Assembly: GCA_913060845.1 (NCBI GenBank)
Contig: CAJXVF010000087.1
Span: 1 to 8,007 of the forward strand
Reading direction: 5' to 3'
Length of the DNA stretch: 8,007 nt
Source: an uncultured Alphaproteobacteria bacterium
Lineage (GTDB): Bacteria; Pseudomonadota; Alphaproteobacteria; Bin95
Of the stretch, positions 1-4,920 are shown one piece after another. The notes below the pieces were generated by a model. The model was not told the origin of the DNA, searched no databases, and saw only the letters and a list, made by a program, of their open reading frames with translations. The stretch's first letter is position 1. Each line of letters starts with the position of its first letter. The position numbers and the translations under genes are program-made.

Positions 1-30
1 TCGGCAGCGTCAGATGTGTATAAGAGACAG
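1..30 (+). other. Illumina Nextera read-1 adapter remnant (technical)
   Basis: The first 30 bases equal the 3' part of the Nextera transposase read-1 adapter, including the 19-base mosaic end AGATGTGTATAAGAGACAG at 12-30. This is library-preparation sequence that survived trimming, not part of the organism. Genomic sequence starts near base 31, and bases 31-45 hold nothing recognisable before the stop codon of the first gene. Confidence 0.98.
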
Positions 31-45
31 GCGCTATAGTGTGGG

Positions 46-522
46 TTAAGCTTCCAGGATGAAAGCACGCTTTAGGGCGAAAGGCATCTCGCCTTTAAAG
101 CGGCGCACATCGAATTCGCCGCAAACTTTAACGGGACCACGGGGAAGCTGGTCTGGCGCATAGGCTAGCTGCAGTTCCGTGACGGGCCAGAGCTTCTGTG
201 CGTCGCATGCAGGGCAACCGACTGCGCGGCGTGTCAGCAGAATCCGGTTAAAGGATGGCGTTTTTCGACTAAACCCGATCAATGTGATTTCGTGGTTCGC
301 CACGGCTTCCAGGGCAGATGGAAACTGCTGCTGATGGGAGTGGGTTCTCGCTGCCAGCTCCATAGCTTGCCAAAGCTTTTCGTCCTCAGCATCTGCAACA
401 TGCGGCTGATCAAAACCGTGATTTGCCTGCGGCGTACAAGCTGCCATGCCGCCAAGCGCTAGGATAGCACCCGCAAACTTCAGGATCGAGCGACGGGACG
501 TGGAAACTGGTTCTAGGCGCAT
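46..522 (-). CDS. Probable Tat-exported lipoprotein with a CPAC motif, function unknown
   Basis: 158 aa starting from the ATG at 520-522. The N-terminus has a twin-arginine signal (S-R-R-S-I-L-K around residues 9-15), a hydrophobic stretch and a lipobox ending M-A-A-C with Cys29. This suggests Tat export and lipid anchoring at the membrane. The mature part (about 85-158) reads as a small beta-rich domain with C-P-A-C at 103-106 and another Cys at 134. The pattern resembles DUF3299-like OB-fold proteins, but that is from memory and tentative. The frame stays open to a TTG at 613-615, which would add 31 residues ahead of the Tat signal. I rejected that start because it has no ribosome binding site and would bury the signal peptide. 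The gene diverges from the MFS transporter across 154 nt. A TACAAT-like -10 lies on the minus strand at 554-559 but lacks a good -35. The CPAC pair could bind a metal or form a disulfide. Confidence 0.75.
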   Translation of the reverse strand: MRLEPVSTSRRSILKFAGAILALGGMAACTPQANHGFDQPHVADAEDEKLWQAMELAARTHSHQQQFPSALEAVANHEITLIGFSRKTPSFNRILLTRRAVGCPACDAQKLWPVTELQLAYAPDQLPRGPVKVCGEFDVRRFKGEMPFALKRAFILEA

Positions 523-529
523 GGTACGA

Positions 530-533
530 TCCT
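530..533 (-). promoter_or_regulatory. Ribosome binding site fixing the lipoprotein start
   Basis: AGGA on the minus strand sits 7 nt before the ATG at 520-522. No comparable motif precedes the upstream TTG at 613-615, so this site decides in favour of the shorter protein, whose Tat signal begins correctly at its N-terminus. Confidence 0.6.
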
Positions 534-676
534 GACCGGGGTAACCTATTGAAATTGTATTCTGCTGGCCCGGCCTTAAGATTGACTTCGTTTCGATGGT
601 TAAACTTTGAGACAATTATTGGGCTTGGCAGCACCTCAGCACCGTTGCCTTCCGTTTTGCAGTGATTTGATGAGCC

Positions 677-1906
677 ATGAAATCAGCTGGACTGGCGCTT
701 CTCTTCCCGTTTTTATTGACGCCGATCGTCTCTTTTTTGTTCAGAATGGTGAACGCCATAATCGCGCCAGAGCTAATCGCTGAGTTCAATTTGGGCCCAG
801 CGGAACTGGGTTTGATCACCAGCGCGTACTTCATAGGGTTTGGCCTGACACAGTTGCCAATGGGCGTGCTGCTGGATCGTTATGGGCCCCGTGTCGTTGT
901 GATTGGTCTGCAATTGGTCGGTGCTACGGGCGGGGCGCTGTTTGTCGTTGCGGATGGGCAGACGGGACTTCTGATTGGTCGGTTTTTGATCGGCGTCGGC
1001 ATGGCGGGCAGCGTAATGGCGGGCCTGAAGGCAGCAAACCTTTGGTTCGAACGCGAGCGCTTACCGGCGATTAATGCGCTTCTATTCGGTATGACGGGCT
1101 TAGGCGGTATGTTGGCGACCGGGCCGCTGGCGCAACTTCTTAAGGTGATTGATTGGCGGACAGCGATGCTGATGATCTGCGTCTATTGCTGCGCCATCGC
1201 CATGATTTCAGCCATGATGATCCCGCGGGTCGTTCAGACCGGGCCAGCACCACGGCTTCTCAGCCAAATTGCGGATATCGGGAGGCTGTATAAATCCGCA
1301 ACGTTCCTGCGGTTTGCGCCAGTCACGGTCGCTTCAATCGCCGGATATTCAAGCTATCAAAGCCTATGGGCCGCGATTTGGCTGCGTGATCTGGAGGGTT
1401 TTAGCCGGGATGCACAAGCCTGGGCGCTGTTCATGCTTATGGGCGCAATGATGATTGGAAATTTTGCCTTTGGGGCCATTAATTCGCGGCTTCGGGCGCG
1501 CGGTATTTCGACGTTGAACGCAGCGCTCGCGGCAATGGCGCTGATGGCCCTGCTGCAGGCGGTCATCGTGTTGGATATCTTCGCCGCATCCTTGCCAATT
1601 TGGATACTGATGGCGCTTTGCACCAGCGGCCCTGTCGCTATGTATGCGGTGCTATCCCAGCGCTTTCCACCTGAATTGGCAGGCAGAACCAACACAGCGA
1701 TCAACGTTCTGGCATTCCTTGGCGGGTTCCTTGTGCAAAGCGGTATCGGTTTCCTTTTGGCGCAGTTCCCAGTCAGTGCAGATGGCGGTTATGATCCGGG
1801 CGGGCATAGGTTGGCGCTGGCGATTGTCGTCGCGATCCAAGTCGCCGCCTTTGCATGGTTTTTCCTCTCCGCCCGGCTTGACCGATCAAGCCCGGCTGTA
1901 TCCTAA
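677..1906 (+). CDS. Major facilitator superfamily (MFS) transporter
   Basis: 409 aa, the usual MFS length, with about 12 hydrophobic segments. Motif A between helices 2 and 3 is G-V-L-L-D-R-Y-G-P-R (63-72). A motif-B-like G-R-F-L-I-G-V-G-M-A-G follows at 101-111 in helix 4. A conserved-looking cytoplasmic loop P-P-E-L-A-G-R-T-N-T (331-340) precedes helix 11. It should be an inner-membrane secondary carrier; the substrate cannot be read from the sequence. The ATG at 677 is the first possible start because an in-frame TGA lies at 671-673; the ribosome binding site is weak (GATGAG just upstream). The stop is 12 nt before the MaoC-type hydratase, so the two are probably co-transcribed, which suggests import of a compound that the downstream enzymes process. 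Its divergent neighbour is the lipoprotein gene. Confidence 0.93.
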   Translation: MKSAGLALLFPFLLTPIVSFLFRMVNAIIAPELIAEFNLGPAELGLITSAYFIGFGLTQLPMGVLLDRYGPRVVVIGLQLVGATGGALFVVADGQTGLLIGRFLIGVGMAGSVMAGLKAANLWFERERLPAINALLFGMTGLGGMLATGPLAQLLKVIDWRTAMLMICVYCCAIAMISAMMIPRVVQTGPAPRLLSQIADIGRLYKSATFLRFAPVTVASIAGYSSYQSLWAAIWLRDLEGFSRDAQAWALFMLMGAMMIGNFAFGAINSRLRARGISTLNAALAAMALMALLQAVIVLDIFAASLPIWILMALCTSGPVAMYAVLSQRFPPELAGRTNTAINVLAFLGGFLVQSGIGFLLAQFPVSADGGYDPGGHRLALAIVVAIQVAAFAWFFLSARLDRSSPAVS

Positions 1907-1918
1907 AGGACGTATCAC

Positions 1919-2437
1919 ATGAGCTATTCTGCCAAAGAAGTTGGCCCGAACCGGTTTCGGGAGAATATTGGCCGCTATTTCGAAGATTTCGTCATTGGCC
2001 ATATTTACGAACATCGCCCCGGTCGCACCATCAATGAGGCGGATAATTCCTGGTTCACATTGCTGACCATGAACACTCATCCCCTGCATTTTGACCATGA
2101 ATATGCCAAGCACAGTGAGTTCGGGAAGCCATTGGTGAATAGTGCATTTACGCTTGCTGTCGTCGCTGGCATGTCTGTTTCAGACACCAGCCAGAAAGCT
2201 GTCGCAAACCTTGGCTGGAATGACATTAAGCTGACAGCACCAGTGTTCGTTGGCGATACGATCTATGCGGAATCGGAAGTGATGGACAAGCGAGAATCCA
2301 AGTCCCGCCCAACCCAAGGCGTCGTGAACATCCACACCCGCGCGTTCAAGCAGGATGGTGTTCAATTCATGAGCTATGACCGCGCGATGCTGATGCCTAA
2401 ACGCGGGCATGCGGTAGACGATAAAGCCAATTACTAA
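1919..2437 (+). CDS. MaoC-family hotdog-fold acyl-CoA hydratase/dehydratase (mesaconyl/itaconyl-CoA hydratase-like)
   Basis: 172 aa, a single-hotdog MaoC protein. The hydratase signature is N-T-H-P-L-H-F-D-H-E-Y-A at 52-63. The likely catalytic pair is Asn52 and His57, with the same five-residue spacing as the Asp/His pair of (R)-specific enoyl-CoA hydratases. A conserved stretch follows (L-V-N-S at 72-75, the region around N-L-G-W near 97-100, and P-V-F-V-G-D-T-I near 108-115). From memory this layout fits the branch that hydrates mesaconyl-, itaconyl- or related unsaturated acyl-CoAs, rather than fatty-acid enoyl-CoA; the exact substrate is inference. It should be cytoplasmic. The start is well supported: AAAGGA at 1905-1910 lies 8 nt before the ATG and overlaps the end of the transporter gene. 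Its stop codon overlaps the next start as TAATG, so translation of the hydrolase is probably coupled to it. Confidence 0.9.
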   Translation: MSYSAKEVGPNRFRENIGRYFEDFVIGHIYEHRPGRTINEADNSWFTLLTMNTHPLHFDHEYAKHSEFGKPLVNSAFTLAVVAGMSVSDTSQKAVANLGWNDIKLTAPVFVGDTIYAESEVMDKRESKSRPTQGVVNIHTRAFKQDGVQFMSYDRAMLMPKRGHAVDDKANY

Positions 2438-3207
2438 TGCGTATCCTGCTGGCAGTCCTTTTGCTCGTAGCGGCTTGCACGCCGCTGCGGGCTGAGGACG
2501 ATGGCGGGCCGGAAGCGACTTGGCAGGGGGCTTGGATAGCGTTTTCTGCCGAGTTTGCAGGCGGTGTTGAATCTCTGACAGTCAAGTCTATGGCAGCGGC
2601 AATGGATATTGGCGCGAAGGCCCAAAAATCCTGGCCGGCTGTGGTCTATAACCATGGCTGCAAGGGCCATGGCTATTCCTCACGCATTGCGCTGAAGGTG
2701 TTAAGCGATGCCGGGTTTGTCGTAATCGCGCCGAATAGCTTTGCCCGAAAGAACCGGCCTGAAACCTGCGATACCAAGCGAAAACGGCGGATTGCTGGAT
2801 CGCCTGGTCGGGCAGTTACAGCCATGCGGTTTGAGGAGATAGCCTACGCCGCTACCGCCACGCCTAAGCTGCAATGGGTCGACCAGCAGAACCTGTTCAT
2901 TTACGGGCATAGCCAAGGTGGGCGTGTCGTTTCAGCTTATAGCGGCGAGGGGTTTAAGGCGGTCGCTACATCTGGCAGCCGCTGCCCTGCAGGCGTTGGT
3001 GCACCGGCGGATAAGCCCGGGATTTATATGAACGCAGCGCGGGACCCTTGGTTTCATGGAAAGCCACCGCCGGGTAAGTGCCAAACATCAGCACCCCAAG
3101 GTGCATTGCACACACACCCTGTTTACGACACGAACAAACACGTCGTGTTGGCGCTGCCTGAAGCGCAGATGGCGCTTATCAATTTTTTGAAAGCCAACCT
3201 CGATTGA
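2437..3207 (+). CDS. Secreted or lipid-anchored alpha/beta hydrolase, dienelactone-hydrolase type
   Basis: 256 aa. The N-terminus is a signal sequence with a possible lipobox V-A-A-C (Cys14); ordinary signal-peptidase cleavage after L-R-A (residue 19) is the alternative. The hydrolase core shows an oxyanion-type V-V-Y-N-H-G (69-74), the nucleophile elbow G-H-S-Q-G-G (157-162, Ser159), a probable acid Asp203 in A-A-R-D-P-W, and a probable catalytic His235 in N-K-H-V-V. This is a complete serine-hydrolase triad in family order. Cys75, 111, 183 and 215 could form disulfides, which fits a periplasmic location. It is probably an esterase or lactonase acting outside the cytoplasm; the substrate is unknown. 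The ATG shares one base with the MaoC stop codon (TAATG) and has only a weak ribosome binding site, so coupled translation is likely. A polymer- or ester-cleaving step feeding the co-encoded transporter is a reasonable but untested idea. Confidence 0.85.
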   Translation: MRILLAVLLLVAACTPLRAEDDGGPEATWQGAWIAFSAEFAGGVESLTVKSMAAAMDIGAKAQKSWPAVVYNHGCKGHGYSSRIALKVLSDAGFVVIAPNSFARKNRPETCDTKRKRRIAGSPGRAVTAMRFEEIAYAATATPKLQWVDQQNLFIYGHSQGGRVVSAYSGEGFKAVATSGSRCPAGVGAPADKPGIYMNAARDPWFHGKPPPGKCQTSAPQGALHTHPVYDTNKHVVLALPEAQMALINFLKANLD

Positions 3208-3261
3208 TGCTGACTTTCGCACTCGCGTCATACCGGCGCTCACATAGTAGGAGACTACCCC

Positions 3262-3570
3262 ATGGCTAAAGCGAAGACGCCTTATGAATTGGTGCCACAA
3301 CTCGGCAAACTGCGTGACGATGTGCTTTTCGGTGATGTTTGGGAGCAACCGGAGCTCAGCAAACGTGACCGGAGCCTGGTGACGGTTGCGGTGTTGACAG
3401 CCCTTTACCGGACGGAAGAGCTCAAAGGTCATATGCAGCGGGCGCTCGATAATGGCGTCACCCAAGATGAACTGCGCGGGATGATCACCCATCTGGCGTT
3501 CTATGCTGGCTGGCCTACGGCTGTGAATGCTGGGCGCGTCGCGATGGAAGTCTTTGAAGACGACCAGTAA
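3262..3570 (+). CDS. Carboxymuconolactone decarboxylase-like (CMD/AhpD-superfamily) protein
   Basis: 102 aa, nearly all one CMD domain (about 22-96). Recognisable family features are G-D-V-W (24-27), the R-D-R-S-L-V-T-V-A helix start (35-43), E53 and H57 in the E-E-L-K-G-H-M helix, D-N-G-V-T (63-67) and Y-A-G-W-P (81-85). It resembles the gamma-carboxymuconolactone decarboxylase branch (PcaC). It contains no cysteine at all, so it cannot be an AhpD-type CxxC peroxidase. Many CMD proteins of this size are not the true protocatechuate-pathway enzyme, and no other protocatechuate genes are visible here, so I give no gene symbol. The start is supported by AGGAG at 3249-3253, 8 nt before the ATG. 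It follows the hydrolase after 54 nt and may be co-transcribed. It ends 10 nt before the stop of the convergent Nudix gene. Confidence 0.88.
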   Translation: MAKAKTPYELVPQLGKLRDDVLFGDVWEQPELSKRDRSLVTVAVLTALYRTEELKGHMQRALDNGVTQDELRGMITHLAFYAGWPTAVNAGRVAMEVFEDDQ

Positions 3571-3580
3571 GCGCTGCGGT

Positions 3581-4423
3581 CTAGCTTAAGCCTAGTGCAA
3601 TGGCCTGATAGTCCGGTTCATTATCTGGATTGATCAGGCCATGGCGTAGAAGGAAGTGAGCGACGACGAGATTGCAGTTGAACTTGAACTGCTCACTGGT
3701 CGCAACGATCTCTCCAGCGACGCGTGCGGGCATGCGTTGAAAGGCGCTGGTTTCGCCATCGGTGTTCTCTGGCGTGAATTCCTGCGAGAGTTCTAAGTCA
3801 AAGCAATACAGCACGTCTGGGCGAATGCCGGCTGGCGTCTCCATCACATAGCTGATCGCACCCACGGGCTTCGCCTGGGCTGCGAGAATAGAGGGCACAT
3901 TGGCCTCCTCCGCCGCTTCCTTGACGACATTCTCGCGGAGGCTCAGCCCATACGGTTGCCCGCCAGCGACCATGTTGTCCAACTTGCCAGGATCAACGCT
4001 TGATGACATTGACCGCGTGCCGATCCAAAGGTCTGGTTCATCGACACCAGGCACCCAGCCGTTCACATGAACGCCGTAGGATATCAACCCGAATGCGGTG
4101 ACAGCACCCCGATCGATGGCCGCATGGGCCGCGTCCGTCCATCGGTTCTTCACGCCATAGAGTTCATTGCGCAGCCCACGAATGAGACGAACCTCAAGCA
4201 ATGCGATACTGCCGTCGGTTAAGGCGCGGCTGCGGTCTTCGAAGGTGGCCAAATTCGGCGATATTGCAATGGACTGTGTGGTGACATCAAATCCGTCGAC
4301 GCCGTCCAATACGTCCATTACGACATCATTGACCCAGCCAACGCGCTCGCCCGCGATCAGGAACGGTTTGTAGGCCGTAAGATCGTGAGCGTTGCAACGC
4401 TGGATGTGGTCAAGAATACTCAC
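3581..4423 (-). CDS. DUF4743 plus Nudix hydrolase, related to the thiamine-diphosphate-analogue Nudix group
   Basis: 280 aa in two parts: an N-terminal DUF4743-like region (about 1-115) and a Nudix fold (about 115-265). The Nudix box runs from G154 to V176 and keeps the metal-binding core K-E-A-A-E-E-A (168-174). It departs from the textbook pattern at three sites: Leu160 for Glu, Lys168 for Arg and Asn175 for Gly. These differences look typical of this family rather than signs of decay. Eukaryotic relatives with this architecture (yeast YJR142W, plant NUDT20/24) hydrolyse oxidised thiamine diphosphate analogues, a damage-clearing role; applying that here is inference. The GTG start at 4421-4423 overlaps the stop of the ACT-like gene as GTGA. 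No strong ribosome binding site is seen, so translation is probably coupled. No upstream or nearby downstream ATG competes; the first internal Met is residue 36, within the domain. Confidence 0.88.
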   Translation of the reverse strand: MSILDHIQRCNAHDLTAYKPFLIAGERVGWVNDVVMDVLDGVDGFDVTTQSIAISPNLATFEDRSRALTDGSIALLEVRLIRGLRNELYGVKNRWTDAAHAAIDRGAVTAFGLISYGVHVNGWVPGVDEPDLWIGTRSMSSSVDPGKLDNMVAGGQPYGLSLRENVVKEAAEEANVPSILAAQAKPVGAISYVMETPAGIRPDVLYCFDLELSQEFTPENTDGETSAFQRMPARVAGEIVATSEQFKFNCNLVVAHFLLRHGLINPDNEPDYQAIALGLS

Positions 4424-4710
4424 GCGGCAGCGACGGCTTCTACCGGCAGTACGGATTTGGCGCTGGTCAAAACCACGTTCACCATGGGCATGCGACCAAG
4501 CACGCGGGCGAAATAGGCCGCACGTTCTTCAGCAAGTCCGGCCATTTGGATGTCCATCACCAACTGGTCGCCTTCGACAACGCTAGTCCAACGGGTGGGG
4601 GTGAGGCTTTCTTTGGCGAAAACTTCAAGCACCCGCGGCATGGCACCTGGGTCAACGGCGGCATGCACGGAAAAGCAAGCGACGCGGGTCGCGGAATGAT
4701 CTTGTGTCAT
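4420..4710 (-). CDS. Small stand-alone ACT-like domain protein
   Basis: 96 aa from the ATG at 4708-4710. The sequence has the beta-alpha-beta-beta-alpha-beta order of an ACT domain: strand A-C-F-S-V-H-A (11-17), turn and helix D-P-G-A-M-P-R-V-L-E-V-F-A (20-32), strands around 37-58 including Q-L-V-M-D-I-Q-M-A-G (49-58), helix 61-75 and strand V-N-V-V-L-T-S (77-83). ACT domains usually bind amino acids or other small ligands to control enzymes. The D-P-G-x-M-P-R-V-L turn recalls the small subunit of acetolactate synthase, but no catalytic subunit is present. TAAGGA at 4719-4724 supports this start over a TTG at 4729-4731 that would add seven residues. It overlaps the Nudix gene by 4 nt (GTGA), so the two probably act together. 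A strong hairpin lies in its leader. Confidence 0.72.
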   Translation of the reverse strand: MTQDHSATRVACFSVHAAVDPGAMPRVLEVFAKESLTPTRWTSVVEGDQLVMDIQMAGLAEERAAYFARVLGRMPMVNVVLTSAKSVLPVEAVAAA

Positions 4711-4718
4711 TGAAAAAG

Positions 4719-4724
4719 TCCTTA
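4719..4724 (-). promoter_or_regulatory. Ribosome binding site fixing the ACT-like gene start
   Basis: TAAGGA on the minus strand lies 8 nt before the ATG at 4708-4710. The TTG at 4729-4731 lies upstream of this motif and so cannot use it, which favours the 96-residue form. Confidence 0.6.
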
Positions 4725-4757
4725 CGCGCAAGTCTGCAGAAATTGAAACGGATAAAC

Positions 4758-4781
4758 CCCGGCTCTCAGAGAGAAGCCGGG
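4758..4781 (-). promoter_or_regulatory. GC-rich hairpin in the leader of the ACT-Nudix pair (possible attenuator)
   Basis: CCCGGC (4758-4763) pairs with GCCGGG (4776-4781), and TCTC (4764-4767) pairs with GAGA (4771-4774) around an AGA loop with one bulged A at 4775. That gives ten base pairs. Read on the minus strand, the stem is followed by GTTTATCC, which is too short a U-tract for a convincing intrinsic terminator. It lies 47 nt upstream of the ACT-like ATG, so an attenuator or a leaky terminator is possible. It could equally stabilise the transcript. On the plus strand no T-run follows. Confidence 0.4.
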
Positions 4782-4824
4782 CCGCTAATTCGCAGAATGG
4801 TCCGAGCAGGAAATTGCATGGGTA

Positions 4825-4855
4825 ATAATATTGCGCATCCCGAATGCTGCGTCAA
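4825..4855 (-). promoter_or_regulatory. Candidate sigma-70-type promoter for the ACT-Nudix pair
   Basis: On the minus strand, TTGACG (4850-4855, inside CTTGAC) could be the -35 box and TATTAT (4825-4830) the -10 box. The spacer is 19 nt, which is longer than ideal; shifting the -10 to AATATT gives 17 nt with a poorer match. Transcription would start near 4818, giving a leader of about 108 nt that contains the hairpin at 4758-4781. Confidence 0.3.
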
Positions 4856-4878
4856 GGACGATCCCATCTAGCGCATAA

Positions 4879-4917
4879 TATCAATGGCGCATCGCGCGTG
4901 ATCCATTCTATCAATGG
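4879..4917. repeat. 9-nt direct repeat TATCAATGG, copies 30 nt apart
   Basis: TATCAATGG occurs at 4879-4887 and 4909-4917, about three helical turns apart. The second copy sits three bases before the ATG of the alpha/beta hydrolase and also forms an inverted repeat with CCATT at 4903-4907. The placement in a divergent intergenic region would suit an operator for a regulator that binds side by side on the helix. A chance repeat is also possible at this length. Confidence 0.3.
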
Positions 4918-4920
4918 GGG

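Noticed and set aside
582..612. TTGACT (582-587) and TTGAGA (607-612) as plus-strand -35 boxes for the transporter
   Set aside because: No acceptable -10 box occurs at 16-18 nt downstream of either.
523..615. N-terminal extension of the lipoprotein to a TTG at 613-615
   Set aside because: No ribosome binding site precedes it and it would put 31 residues ahead of the Tat signal; the ATG at 520-522 has AGGA at proper spacing.
3262..3570. Naming the CMD-like gene pcaC
   Set aside because: The domain fits, but no other protocatechuate-pathway gene is visible and many CMD proteins have other roles.
4711..4731. Extension of the ACT-like protein to a TTG at 4729-4731
   Set aside because: The good TAAGGA motif lies between the TTG and the ATG at 4708-4710 and serves only the ATG.
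4758..4781. Hairpin called as a true rho-independent terminator
   Set aside because: No run of T follows on either strand and it lies between divergent genes, not after one; kept only as a possible leader element.
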